Positions 46,041 through 57,839 of a DNA stretch of 64,000 bases are shown here, piece after piece. Position numbers and translations under genes: made by a program. A model generated the notes under the pieces. That model was not told the origin of the DNA. It searched no databases and saw nothing but the letters and a program-made list of their open reading frames with translations. The stretch is taken from contig JAMZAV010000004.1 in NCBI GenBank assembly GCA_024449915.1, positions 620,001-684,000 of the forward strand, given 5' to 3'. Position 1 is the first letter of the stretch. Each line of letters starts with the position of its first letter. The stretch comes from Sweltsa coloradensis. Taxonomy: Eukaryota; Arthropoda; Insecta; Plecoptera; Chloroperlidae.

Positions 46041-48936
46041 TGAAAAACATACTGTTAAGTTGAGAACAAAATATGTGACTCATGGCAACAACATTAATTG
46101 GGAAATGCTGAATGTGCGGACCCCCAAGAATCGGAATAGAAGCCTAATTTTGCCTGCTGGTGAGGTAAAACGAAAAGTGCCAACGGGATTCAAGGGGGAG
46201 AGAAATGCTAACGCTGAGGTAAGCCACTCTGGAGAACTATTTAAAATGAATAATACTGTGAACGAGAAAGATCCAACAATGAGTGGTAGTATTGAAATGG
46301 AACCTTTTGAATGTGTTACAAAAGAAACTTCAATGCCGCTTTGGGGGAATGTATTTAAAATGGACCCTTTTGAGTACAAAGAAGATGAAACCACAATTCC
46401 ACCAACTGATAATGTATTTGAAATGAAGCCTTTTGAGTACAAAGAAGATGAAACCACAATACCACCAACTGATAATGTATTTGAAATGGAGCCTTTTGAG
46501 TACAAAGAAGATGAAACTAGGGTCCTGCCACCTGAAGATGAATTTGAAATAGAGCCTTTTGAGTACGAAACAGTAGAATTGGTCCTGCCATCTGATAATT
46601 TATTTGAGATAGATCCTGTTGAGTATGACGCAGAAGGTACCTTGGTCCTGCCATCTGATAATGTATATGAAATGGAGCCTTTTGAGAACAAAGAAGATGA
46701 AACTAGGGTCCTGCCACCTGAAGATGAATTTGAAATAGAGCCTTTTGAGTACGAAATAGAAGAGACTTGGGTCCTGCCATCTGATAATTTATTTGAGATA
46801 GATCCTGTTGAGTATGACGCAGAAGGTACTTGGGTCCTGCCATCTGATAATGTATATGAAATGGAGCCTTTGGAGCTTGAAACAGCAGAAAGTAGAGTAT
46901 CCCCAACTGGAAATGTGGTTGAAATGGAGCCTTTTGAGTACGAAGCATATGAAACTACAATGCCACCAACTGAAAATGTATTTGAGATAGAGCCTTTGGA
47001 GCTTACAACAGCAGAAAGTAGAGTTTACCCAACTGTAAATGTGGTTGAAATGGAGCCTTTTGAGGACGAAGCAAAAGACACTTCGAGACCACAGTCGGAA
47101 TTGGTCAACGTGGGATACGGACCATCAAGAAATATATTTAAATCGGAATCGATTCAGTATCGGAGAAAAAATAAGATGCACCGTGGACACAAACTGGTTG
47201 AAGAAGAGTTGAAAGTAATACCCTCTGCAGATATGAGAAAAGAAACTACTACCCCTAGAGGAACACAGTCGGGGAAAGTATCCAAAACTGAATCTAGTGA
47301 CCCACAAACCGAAACAACGAGAGATAGGCTGTTAGTTAAATTACATGGAATTAAAGCATTTCTTTATAAGTTGACAGAAAAGAAGGGACCTAAAGAAAGA
47401 GTGTCCGGCAAAGCATTCAAAATACAACCTTGTGTGAAGAGGGTTGATGGAAGTGAAGTGTATCTCCTGAAGACTGGCAACCCTGGAGACAACGACTCGG
47501 GGATATGAATCTAAACAACATTTCTACAGGACAGACAGAAAGAAGCAACACAAACAAAGACTAAATGGAAAAACAATTAAACGGAAACCTAGTGTGAAAA
47601 GGAGAAAAGGTGCAAGAGGTAGGAAGGCTGAACAAACTGACCCCAAGACGGAAGAAATTGGAGATGCTCTACCAGGAAGAACTCGTGAAAAAGGACACAC
47701 TGCTCATGATAAAAAAGGAAGAAAGCGACTTAAAGGCAGCCTGCTTGGAAAAGCTTTACTAAAACCAACTGTTAACCAAGCGGAAAAAACGAAGACAACT
47801 CGAGGTAGACATTCAAGTCATACGTCCAATGTAAAACATGCATCTAAGGTAGGAAAACCAAAAGCGAGGCTTTCAGAACCAGTGGCTTACAAGGGAGGAC
47901 TAAATATCCGTCCAAGATATGACCTATCCAGAGAAGCTTACGAGTACATGTCAGCAGAGACCACCAATGTGCTCACATTGGTTGAAAGACCATCACAGAC
48001 AGATCTCGTTGTACACACAACAGAAGACTCAAACACGTCTAGTGGACTACATTTGGGAACGATACCGAAAGTACTTCAAACAGGAGAAGTATCCGATGGA
48101 TCGGGAGAGTCATTCGATGAATTCATTGTTCTCGAGGAAGAAGTATCAAATACCGATAAAGGTAGGAATTTGAAAGAGCTATCTGGAATTGACATTGTTA
48201 CAACTGGTCCAAAAGAAATCGATAGATGTCGACAATCGAAGGTACCATTTGAATTTGAATATAATGCAACAAAACAAAATGGAACAAATACTGCTGGAAA
48301 TAAAAACTGCGCGGATGAAATTGATTTAAAAGACGCTGTTCACCAGAAAGAAAATAGTACAAGTGTTAGTGATGAACAATTTGGAGAAACATACAAATTT
48401 GAGCCAGTTTTAACGCAAAAATCGAAAGAGACTACCATAATAGAAGACAGACCGGGACACGTAATTGAAATCAAACAAGTCGTAAACAAAAACGCAGGGC
48501 CGATTACCACTCTTAACAGAAAGACCGACGACTTACAAAAACTAGATCCAAAAGAACATATTAAGAAAAAAGTAACAGCAACCATTCCGGATTCTATGGT
48601 ACCTAAGACGAATGAAACCGATATCATTCTTGGAAGTTTGATAAAAGTATTTGATTTGAGTTCCAAGTTACTGAATAAAGAAACAAATGTAACTGGTGAT
48701 GTGATATTTGAAGATGTGAACCAGTAACAGAGAAGATAGAAGATGTGTCCATTAAACAAGATCAAAATACATCTAGTGATGGTTCTCAAATAAAGTCCAA
48801 TGATTTGAAGTCTGAAGAAACAAATGCAACTGGTGATGTGATATTTGAAGATGTGAAACCAGTAACAGAGAAGATAGAAGATGTGTCCATTAAACAAGAT
48901 CAAAATTCTTCTAATTATGTGCCTAAAATAAAATAA
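46041..48936 (+). CDS. Gene C exon 3: large secreted repeat protein (two frame breaks)
   Basis: Acceptor TGTTTTCAG ends at 46040. The T completes AG+T (Ser), then EKHTVKLRTKYVTHGNNINW. Regions: a basic lead; about 13 repeats of 20-22 residues with core (N/E)xFE(M/I)EPFEY..(E/D)ET..LPP(T/E)D (46279-47085); a Lys/Arg-rich middle (KRRKGARGRK); an acidic section; and a C-terminal 46-residue repeat present twice with core TGDVIFEDVKPVTEKIEDVS. The frame breaks near 47499-47502 (GGGG, one base too many) and near 48717 (gaacc where the next repeat has gaaacc, one too few); stops then follow in the old frame, but the new frame continues cleanly. Final TAA at 48934-48936. About 965 residues if read through. 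No enzyme or binding domain recognised; secreted by exon 2. Same exon phase as genes A and B. Confidence 0.75.
46279..47085 (+). repeat. Coding repeat, 20-22-residue unit with 62-residue higher-order repeat (gene C)
   Basis: Units begin NVFEMEPFEYKEDE, EFEIEPFEYE, NLFEIDPVEYDAEGT and similar. A three-unit block (LPPEDEFEIEP... LPSDNLFEIDP... LPSDNVYEMEP) occurs twice in a row (about 46510-46695 and 46698-46880), so the array grew by block duplication. Confidence 0.88.
48680..48930 (+). repeat. 46-residue direct repeat at gene C C-terminus
   Basis: gaaacaaatg.aactggtgatgtgatatttgaagatgtgaa starts at 48680 and again at 48817, 137 nt apart. The first copy lacks one A relative to the second (gaacc/gaaacc). 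Restoring it would give 138 nt, a multiple of three, which is direct internal evidence for a one-base loss. Confidence 0.88.
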
Positions 48937-49012
48937 ACTGATTTTATGTTTGTTGACACAAATGCCACTAGCTATGTGATATTTGAATAATTATCAGTAA
49001 ATTAATAACAGC

Positions 49013-49018
49013 AATAAA
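49013..49018 (+). terminator. Candidate poly(A) signal of gene C
   Basis: AATAAA 77 nt after the stop; another AATAAA overlaps the stop codon region itself. Confidence 0.45.
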
Positions 49019-50293
49019 AACAATGCGATATTCGAGGAATTATTAGTAATCTGACATCACAAACAACAACAGTAAAGATAGAAGACAATATCATTCTTCT
49101 TTGGAATCTAAAAAATTAGGCTATATTTGATACAAAATCATGGACTGACCAGAAGAACAGTTTTTATTTCATACCGAAATATTATCAACTCTTTCATGAC
49201 ATTGTAAAAAAACTACATGTTCGGCCTTTCTAGTCATATTAAATATTTCTTTATCCAAACAATCAAGATGGGTTTTTATTGTAAATGTTGTTTGACAACG
49301 CTGATTTTTATGCTTTTGTAAACATTAATGTCTTTGAATTATTGATCTGTTTCCAATCTGAGAAATTCTTATTGAACGATGTAACAAATTGGAGTCACAT
49401 TTAAAGTGGTTATGTTTTTAAATTCGTGTGTAAGCACTTACGTAAACTAGAAATTTGCTGGCTACCCAATCACAATTAATTATTGCCACAATATGCCCTT
49501 TTGAGAAATTAGAAATTTTAGAAATTTTAGAAATTAGATTTATAGTTTTCAGAAGCTTTTTGACCTGCTGCTTTCGTTGTAATCTATATAGTGCTTGTGC
49601 ACAAAAAACAATACATCACAATATATTTTTACTTTTTGCAATAGCAATATTGATCTTATTAATTACTACAAAAACTTGTTTTTCGTTCGTTTGGCCATCC
49701 TAAATGATTTGTGATATTATGTTACACTAATAAGTTCCTTGTAATTATAATTGTTTTCGAAAGTGATTGAAAGTGTATTTTATTCTACCTTGTAGTTTGA
49801 TTTCCATAAAGTAACTCGTATTGTGTAATATTGTGTACTATATTTTATAATTCGTTGGGTTAAATCGCAATTTTGTGACCCCCCCCCCCCCCACTCTTCA
49901 AACCCTACTCCCAACTAAAGAAGTTATTTACATTTCAATCATTTGCCACTTATTATTATAATGAGCTATTGTACCTTAATGATCATGTAAGCACAACACG
50001 ACGTCGAAATTGTTCACAGTCGCATATTTAATGTTGTATTATTATGTTGTCAGTTCTAGAAAGTGAGGCATGGATTATTTTATTTGAAATGTTCATTTAA
50101 AGTTAACAAATCTTCATTTAAAATGAAGTGAATTCTGGTTTGCCCCACTTCTTTCCAGAATTATTGAAAAGTGATGGTACGTCTAGGTACACTCTCGAGA
50201 TAAGTAAATCAATGTGTAGTAAACACCCCTTGATTTCCTTATGGTCGATGGTGAACAAGAAGACTCGTGGTTGGACAGCGTCGTACGGTACAC
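49019..50293. other. Intergenic, nothing recognised
   Basis: A+T-rich, with a poly-C run at 49879-49892. No gene or RNA supported. Confidence 0.45.
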
Positions 50294-50834
50294 CAGTGGC
50301 AGGGCGTAGGAATAGGGGGTGCAAGGGGTGGGGTTCGCGACCGGGCCCTGAGCATTGAGGGTCCCAAGGGGGGCCGACCCTCAATGCCTCGAAGGGGCCC
50401 TGAAGGGCGCGAGGGTGTCCTAAATGTGTTAGACAATATTATAACAAATAATTTTTTAAAAAAAGGTCTTTAGGCCTATTTACATTGGAAATTAATTTGT
50501 CGATATGACAAAGATTTCAATTAATTATTGTTGTTTGCATTGTATGCATCGTTATAAACATAGGGTCATTGTCATAGGGTAACCAGACGTCCCGGTTTTA
50601 CCGAGATCGTCCCGTTTTTGTGTGATCTGTCCCGGTATTCCAAAAATAGTTGTCGGGACGGTTCCTGTCTCAGATCGCTCTACAGGCTATCTTGAGCAAA
50701 AAGAGGCCCCCAAAAAAATTCCGCCTTGCCTGGGGCTTTTGCCCCAGACCCCGTATAGCCCACGCAACTATACAGGGGCCCATCAGAGAACCTTGCACCC
50801 GGGCTTTTGAGTTATTTTATTAGCTACGCCACTG
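50294..50834. mobile_element. Composite transposon remnant with CAGTGGCGTAG-type ends
   Basis: Left CAGTGGCAGGGCGTAGGAAT and right GTAGC..GCCACTG, inverted (tagctacgccactg at 50821-50834), are ends often seen on animal hAT-type elements. Inside, a hairpin attgagggtc/gaccctcaat lies at 50356-50386. A second end-like sequence, AGGGTAACCAGACGTCCCGG (50577), suggests a nested element. No target duplication found; boundaries tentative. Confidence 0.4.
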
Positions 50835-52344
50835 CAGGAGGTGTATTTACTAACTCGTGAGACAGTTGTCCATCGACAGTGACAACTTATTAAATAGAAC
50901 CCTAGGGTTAAATAATATAATGAACCTTTATTGGTCTCTGCAGCCAGCGCTGTTGCCACGACACAGAATAACACTCAATTGATTAAAATACATTGAAATT
51001 AATAATTAACATTTCATTGTCACGCAGAAATGTCTCTAGCTCTGAGCATGACTTATTCAATTTACAAAGTTGTCGCTGTCGATAAATGTAGATAAATATA
51101 AAGATATTATTATGTAGGGCCTATAATATATTTAATCATTCATTTTATCAAGTTCAAGTTCAAGTTCAAGTTTTTATTGATCCGTTGTACTTGTATGCCG
51201 AGTTGTATAAAGATTAAAAATTAAAGATGTAATTATTGATTTATGGCTGCTGGACTAGGAACACGCTGAACATCAAATCACGCCTGCTCCCTCTTAACCC
51301 ATTAACCAATTTAATTTTTGGGAAATGAGAATAAAATAATCTTTTACCGAGGTATGTTCTTTCGAAAGCAGTGGTTTGATACAATGGTTTTGGTGACTCG
51401 CCATGACGTGCTTCTACCTAGTGGAGAAACTGTGAACCCAAGGTTGTAGTACTTCCGGTGTCCGCTAGGTGGCTCTGTGTGTCCCAGTACGGGGAATTCT
51501 GATTTTAGCAGTGTAGTTGAGTTGTATGTTTCAAAAACAAGGTGTGGATAAAAATAAACATATTGAGGGTATCACGGAATGACGTGGGTTAGCGAGAAAT
51601 TTGTACTTTTCATTTCGATCTGATATAATTGAGAAAACGTTTTGAAGAAATTAATTGTTTATTATTTCACTATAAATACACACAGTAGGTTTTTTAACTA
51701 TTTAATTTTGTTAATAATAATTAATAAATAAATAATATTTTGAATGCTTGCAACTTCCATATTAAGAATTGTGGCATCATCGATTATCACTCATCTCATT
51801 ACACCAGTAATCACTTATCAGTTACTCTGCTGTGTAATTTATATTGTTATTTTACGTAACCATTGAAATGAATAATAGCCTATTTTGTCTCTATCCAATG
51901 TCTTTTAACCTGTTCATCGGCAGTTCAAGTAAAAAATAATTAAAAAACTGTATTACATAGTGTAACTACATACAGTAGTGGATTGCCACAGACGGGTGTC
52001 GAACCGCTGACCTTCATTGCGCGGTACTTATGAGCTAGGCCTACCTATTCTGTCGGTATCATATTGGATTGGTATGATTACGGTACCACATTTTTTTGTC
52101 CAAAGGCTAAATAATTATTATCATCTATCATAAATAAATAGAACATGTTTACACGTAGGACTTGTATGATTGCTGCTTAAAACACAACATTGAGTATGTT
52201 TTTGTATTGAAATAAAGAACATTATAACAAAAATGTTCGTATATTTGTGCCAAAATACATTTAAAATTTAGATTCGTGTTATATACGTGGATCGATAGTG
52301 AACACGTTTCGTATATGCCGCGTTTTAACCGCGAAACTTATAGC
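50835..52344. other. Intergenic, tRNA-like remnant only
   Basis: No gene. On the - strand near 51990-52045 a degraded tRNA-like block (ggttcgacacccg). caagttcaagttcaagtt at 51151-51170 is a short tandem repeat. Confidence 0.4.
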
Positions 52345-52416
52345 GGCTCAGTGGTCTAGGGGTATGATTCCTGCTTTGGGTGCAGGAGGTCCCGGGTTCA
52401 AATCCCGGCTGAGCCC
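52345..52416 (+). tRNA. tRNA-Pro(TGG)
   Basis: 72 nt. Acceptor stem GGCTCAG/CTGAGCC fully paired, D arm with GGTCTAGGGGTATGAT (box A), anticodon stem CCTGC/GCAGG with loop TTTGGGT giving anticodon TGG, T arm CCGGG-TTCAAAT-CCCGG (box B GGTTCAAATCC). A T-run terminator follows (52419-52424). No intron, no mismatches, no SINE body attached, so it looks functional. Confidence 0.95.
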
Positions 52417-53296
52417 ACTTTTTTACATTTCGAAATCACTCCCTTAGTTCTTCATCCCCTTCGTAGTTTATCATGACGCACTTGCTTTTTGATAAATTTT
52501 ATAAACCGTGTTTTGTTTATACTTTATACTTTTTAATTTTTGACTCCATTATCGGAACACAAATGTTTAGCACAATATTCCCACGAAAATGGATTCAAGA
52601 TGTCAATAAATTACGCGTATTACCCATATTTTATAATAAAAAACAATCGGTAAAACTTCTTTGGGTTCGAATCTATTAAATTGAATGGTAAACAGCAGCT
52701 GTCCTGTCTATTTCGGTCCGCTATCTAAAAAACCTCGCATACAAAGCTACGCGCGGTCTTACTATGGTGCACGCCGCGGCTTAGCTGTTAGCGTATCATC
52801 GTAGTTCGCGGAACTACACGCGTTGTTTATTTCGTAGTAAACAAATCTGTAACTTTCCGGGAACGGCCGTATACTGTGGAGCGAAGTCATCAGTTTCTTC
52901 CTATATCGCAGGCATTGTGATGGAAAACTCTACACGTGGATGTAATAAATATACGTTTCTGAGATTTGGCGGAGTAGTTTACTATGTTCCTCGCTAATAT
53001 CTCTGGCATCTCTTGCCAGGATTTGATGATAATATTTATTGTACACGGATGTGCACGTCGTGGCTATTAAATCGATATAATTTACTTTCTTCTATGTATT
53101 GTAAGAATTCTTAGAACTAATACATCCTATTTCGTAAACCTGTCTAAAGGATGGACAGATAAAGGTGATGCTGCTATTGGCTATAGAACAATTTTCAAGC
53201 GGATCAAGCCGATTATAACAATAAATAATAACACTTATTTGAATTGCAACTATAATAAGATAGGCATATTTTAAAATAAAATAATGTATCTTATTT
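52417..53296. other. Intergenic, nothing recognised
   Basis: No supported gene; codon-like frames here are short and A+T driven. Confidence 0.45.
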
Positions 53297-54073
53297 TTGG
53301 ATGAGCGTAGCGAGCGTAGCGAGCGAAGCGAAGATTCCATTTCACTACACTGGAGAAAAAAATCCGGAATGTTTTTTTTTTTCTTTTTGTATTTTTGTGT
53401 GTCTGTTAACACGATTCCGGTTAAACCGATACTCCGATTGCGCTGAAATTTTATGGAGGCCTTTGAAATCTCTGAACTTAGAACTGCCACGTTTTTGAGC
53501 GCAATCGGGAAATTTTTTCTTATAAAAAAGGGCCCAATTTTACGATTTTTTTCGATTTTTAAAAAAATTTCTTCGACTTATAACACCTACCATGCTTTAT
53601 CCGATTGTAATGATTATTTCACAGAACCTTAATTTTACGAATTAAGATATTCGTGCGAAATTTGAGCGTAATCAAAAAATTATTTCGCTTGAAATTCGAA
53701 ATTTTACGGGTTTTTTTCTTTTTTAAAACAATTCTTTGACTTATAACACCTACATGCTTTGTCCTTTTTGTAATGATTTTTTCACAGAACCTTAATTTCA
53801 TGAATTAATATATTCGTGTTAAATTTGAGCGCAATCAAATAATTATTTCTTATGAAAATTTACAATTATACTATAATTTTTTTTCTTTTTTAAAAATAAC
53901 GATGAATTAAAAAAATTATAGTTAATTTTTAATTTAATTTAATTTAATTAAAAAAATCTTCGACTAAGTAATGATTTTTTCACAGAACAAACAGAAAATC
54001 CGCGTAACATATGGCAGCTCAATGCACCAATTACGCTCATCCACCAACGCGGCGGGACTTAAGCGTTTCCTAG
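53297..54073 (-). mobile_element. Helentron/HINE-like element, family B copy 4
   Basis: TTGGATGAGCGTA at the 53297 end; ggcgggacttaagcgtttcctag at the other. The inset inverted repeat is present (tacgctcatcca near 54031). Internal units of about 165 bp and a poly-T/C run (53371-53392). The CTAGG end is well preserved. Confidence 0.66.
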
Positions 54074-54359
54074 TATTATACAATACAAGTTGTACCAATC
54101 AACATCATACAATCTCGACTCGGTCAAACCATAACCATTGAAGCTGTAGCTAGACACATTCATATAAATAATAGTTAATAATTTTATAAGTAATTATAAA
54201 TAAGTTACTTCTATTAAATTGAATAATAGTACTAAAGCAATTCCTGTAAGTTGATGTTATTGTTATTACAAAATTAATAGTATGCATGAAAAAATATAAT
54301 TATTGTTATAAACAAACAAATGGAAACGAACATTTTAATTGAATTTAAACTATTTTAGC

Positions 54360-54480
54360 GGATTATCTGGTGGTCATGGGATCGAATCCTGCCACCGGTA
54401 ATCCCAACTGAAAGTACTTGGACATTCACTTCACATCACAAATACCAAAATAACGAGTTGCCTGAAGAAGGTCGCACACA
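54360..54480 (+). repeat. Degenerate tRNA-like SINE
   Basis: gcggattatctggtggtcatgggatcgaatcctgccaccgg has a box B-like ggatcgaatcc; the following sequence weakly follows the S1 order (cccaactgaaag..ggacattcacttcac..ttgcctgaagaagg). Confidence 0.4.
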
Positions 54481-55144
54481 TGATCCAACAATACACGGAT
54501 ATATCCTTATTCCGTTGGTCGCACCGCATATCCTACAGCGGAGCGGACATCCTTAAAAATAGTTATTATTCAAGTCCATACTTAAAAATAATCGATTCAA
54601 TTAATAATAGTATTTATTTATTCTTTCTTTTTATATTTCGTCTGTCTTACTCGTATCCAGTTATAAATAAAACTTATTTACGAAGGATGACTATAAATCA
54701 TACTTACATAAATAGTAATAATAAAAAATATAATTTCTTCATTTATCGTAAAGAAAAAATTAAGATATTAATTTTTTCTAAGTTTTGTTTGGAAATTATT
54801 GTAGGACGGTTGCATTATAGTTTCGACAATATGTTCCTCCGTGCAATGGTAAGACTGGGTTCGATTCTTGCCGGTGAGAGTAGGGCAGTCTGCTTCTGCT
54901 ACTACAGTACAAGTCAATCAGCTATGACAAAATACAGTTTCGGGTGTAAGGAATGCGCTCCAAGATGTGATATTGAAATTATGAAATGAAGAAAAAAAGT
55001 CTAGTCCTTTAATTAAGTAAATAAGTAAGTAAGTAAGTTTGTAAGTCTTCTCATTCCGAGAATGGGTACGTTAAAGATTGTTTTAGATTGATTGATTGGA
55101 TATTGCTTTACGTCTCATATTTATGCAACTTGGCTAATCGAGAC

Positions 55145-55693
55145 GAAAAGATTGTTTTAGATTTTGAAGAAACTTTCACGTTACAATTTGTAAAAAAAAA
55201 ATTGATGAGAACTCTACCGGGCAAAAGGTATATGCGATCTTGATGAAAATAGGAGGGACCTTCGAAATCTCTGAACTTAGACTTGGCACGTTTTTGGGTA
55301 CAACCGAAGAAATATTTCTCATAAATAACGTAATTGAACGATTTTTTTCGATTTTTAGTGCGATATTTTCGTGACATTTTGGCCGATTCTGACCCAAACG
55401 GGTGGGGGTACAACGTTCTATTTTACATGGACATTAAGGTTATGGTGATGTAGTTCCTTTTGAAAGAAAAGTTGAAAAAATTAGCAAGAATCCATACAAA
55501 TAAAGGTTTTAATATAAAGTTTTTTGAGTTATATAATTACAATTAACAAGTAACAATAGGAACTTGACAACAATCACCGACAATGTGTTCATAAAGAACT
55601 TGCAAAAGAAAAGAGATCCCACGCAAACTAAAAACTTACAAAAACGCTCATCCATCAACGCGACTAAAAAAAAGCGTTCGCGAAGCGGCCTAG
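55145..55693 (-). mobile_element. Diverged HINE-like element (family C)
   Basis: The right side ends aaacgctcatccatcaacgcgact..aaagcgttcgcgaagcggcctag, i.e. a CTAGG-type start on the - strand followed by the inset GGATGAGCG motif. The body shares ccttcgaaatctctgaacttaga and ggcacgtttttggg with family B. Left boundary uncertain. Confidence 0.45.
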
Positions 55694-56059
55694 TGCATAA
55701 TAATGGACATGTAAATAAGATATGTCAGAAAAAAATAATCAGAACAATAATATTCGCATATTAGAGTGTAGGTAGAGTATTAGGATGTAACTGTAAGGTT
55801 ATAGACCTCAAATTAAGATAAATCAACATTCACAGGCTTTTCAAGCCAAGCATCTTACAAAAATGAACTCAAAAACCCACGCAAAAAGTTCGTTACAAAG
55901 TAGATATCTCGCCTTCCTTTCCATTGAGTGTCGATGTGGCGTAAAACGTTGCGATTGCGCATTACGAGGTAAAAGCAAAGTGCAAAGTACTTGCTAGCCG
56001 ACCACCTGTAAGAGCGTGCCGTGTCCATGGCCTAGAGCGAGAACTATACATTAATATTA

Positions 56060-56190
56060 CAATCTCTGTGGCCTGCGGGCATCCGTTGGGTTCCGCCGCT
56101 GGGTGAAGAGATGTTGCGGATAACATTTAGACCAGGGGTGTAGAACATACAGTAGGATTGCTGCAGGGTGCGGTGCTAGGACCGCTATTA
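56060..56190 (+). pseudogene. Reverse transcriptase fragment interrupted by family B copy 5
   Basis: The last part translates as VGLLQGAVLGPLLL, a match to the (G)xPQGxVLGPLLF motif of non-LTR reverse transcriptases, and stops exactly where the mobile element begins. Degraded; too short for family assignment. Confidence 0.5.
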
Positions 56191-56957
56191 TTAGATGAGC
56201 GTAGCGAGCGAAGCGAAGATTCCATTTCACTACACTGGAGAAAAAAATCCGGAATGTTTTTTTTTTCTTTTTTTTCTTTCTTTCTTTTGTATTTTGTGTG
56301 TCTGTTAACACATTCCGGCTAAACCGAAACTCCAATCGCGATGAAATTTTCTGGAGACCTTAGAAATCTCTGAACTTAGAACTGCCACGTTTTTGAGCGC
56401 AATCGGAAATTTTTTCTCATAAAAAAACGCAATTTTACGATTTTTTTCGATTTTTTAAAAAAATTCATCGTCTTATAACACCTACATTCTTTACCCGATT
56501 GTAATGATTTTTTCACAGAACCTTAATTTTATGAATTAAGAAATTCGTATGAAATTTGAGCGCAATCAAAAAATTATTTCTCATGTAAATCGAAATTTTA
56601 CGGGTTTTTTCTTTTTTAAACAATTCTTTGACTTATAACACCTACATGATTAATCCTATTCTAATGATTTTTTCACACAACCTTAATTTTATGAATTTAT
56701 ATATTCGTGTGAAATTTGAGCGCAATCGAATAATTATTTCTTATAAAAATCGTAATTTTTCTATTTTTTTTTTTTTTAAATAACGATTAATAAAAAAAAT
56801 TAAAATTTAAGTTTATTTTTTATTTAATTTAATTGAATCTAAAAAAAATCTTAAACTTAGTAATAATTTTTTCACAAAACACCAGAAAATCCGCATAACA
56901 TATGGCAGCACCATTACGCTCATCCAACAACGCGGCGGGACTTAAGCGTTTTCCTAG
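56191..56957 (-). mobile_element. Helentron/HINE-like element, family B copy 5
   Basis: TTAGATGAGCGTA at one end (one change from TTGGATGAGCGTA) and ggcgggacttaagcgttttcctag at the other. Three internal tandem units, ttctttctttcttt microsatellite at 56268-56287. Confidence 0.66.
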
Positions 56958-57112
56958 TTATGTACACAGTCTGACTCCTTTGGTTGGGTTCCGCATCTGC
57001 TAGGAGAGATGTTGAGGACAGCATTAATTTTTGACCGGGGGTGTAGCAACTGCATCGGGATTGCTACAGGGACTTAATTCTACTTATTTTATTGGAGGGG
57101 GGGGGGGGGGGG
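56958..57112 (+). pseudogene. Second degraded copy of the RT-containing repeat
   Basis: ttgggttccgc...gagagatgttg..gggggtgtag..atcgggattgctacaggg follows the order of 56088-56166 on the other side of copy 5. Ends in a run of G (57098-57112). Confidence 0.4.
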
Positions 57113-57583
57113 GGATTTGATCGCATGAGAAGAGTCAACTGTAGAAAACTTGCCTATGAATGGTGTGTGTCGTCATCCTTATACGGCATACAGTCCTAAT
57201 TAAATGGTACGAATCATTCTTTACGAGTGTGCATTGCGCGTAGGCACACATTATGTGTAATAAGTTAGATTACAAATTGATTATTGTATAAAAATATTAA
57301 TTTATTTGTGCATGTTCTTGCGGAACATGGCATGTATGACTTATTCGTTAACGAAGATTAGTGGCAAAAATGATAAAAATAAGGTAATAATTTATTCTAA
57401 GTGTCGAAGAACTACATGGAAAGTAATGAAGTTAACAATCAATAGGATCGAATAATTTTAAATTGCCGAGAAAGTAGTCTTGGATCGACGCCAATAGGTC
57501 TTGTTTTACATAATTTTACTATAACAAGGATGATATCGATGGTGAAGAACCAATACCTTCTATTCTGCCAAAAAGCAAATTGT

Positions 57584-57835
57584 TCAGGAGAGCATTAAAA
57601 CTGATTTTAAAAAGTAACTAGTTGGCGGTGGCAGATAGGAGATATTGATGTAAACTCTGTTATCTGTGGTAGTACTATATGTCTCTTTTGGAGATGTTTT
57701 AAGCATTGTTAGATAGGAGCTATTAGCACCAAAAAATTCGAAATAATTTTCTGGATCCATAGACACCAACATCTCATTTTGGCAGAAAATGGCACCATCG
57801 ATATGTTTATAAATGCATCCTTTTCCATAAATCAT
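57584..57835 (-). CDS. Unassigned small open frame
   Basis: An 83-codon frame starting MIYGKGCIYKHIDGAIFC, with balanced residue use and less A+T-driven composition than other frames nearby. No splice partners or promoter found and no family recognised. Could be a transposon-gene remnant or chance. Confidence 0.22.
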   Translation of the reverse strand: MIYGKGCIYKHIDGAIFCQNEMLVSMDPENYFEFFGANSSYLTMLKTSPKETYSTTTDNRVYINISYLPPPTSYFLKSVLMLS

Positions 57836-57839
57836 TTTG

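Noticed and set aside
50118..50473. Several overlapping frames in a G/C-rich stretch
   Set aside because: The stretch is a transposon remnant with inverted ends and an internal hairpin; the frames follow its base composition.
54480..54989. 169-codon + strand frame
   Set aside because: Ile/Lys/Tyr/Asn-rich as expected in A+T-rich DNA and overlaps a degraded SINE; no coding signature.
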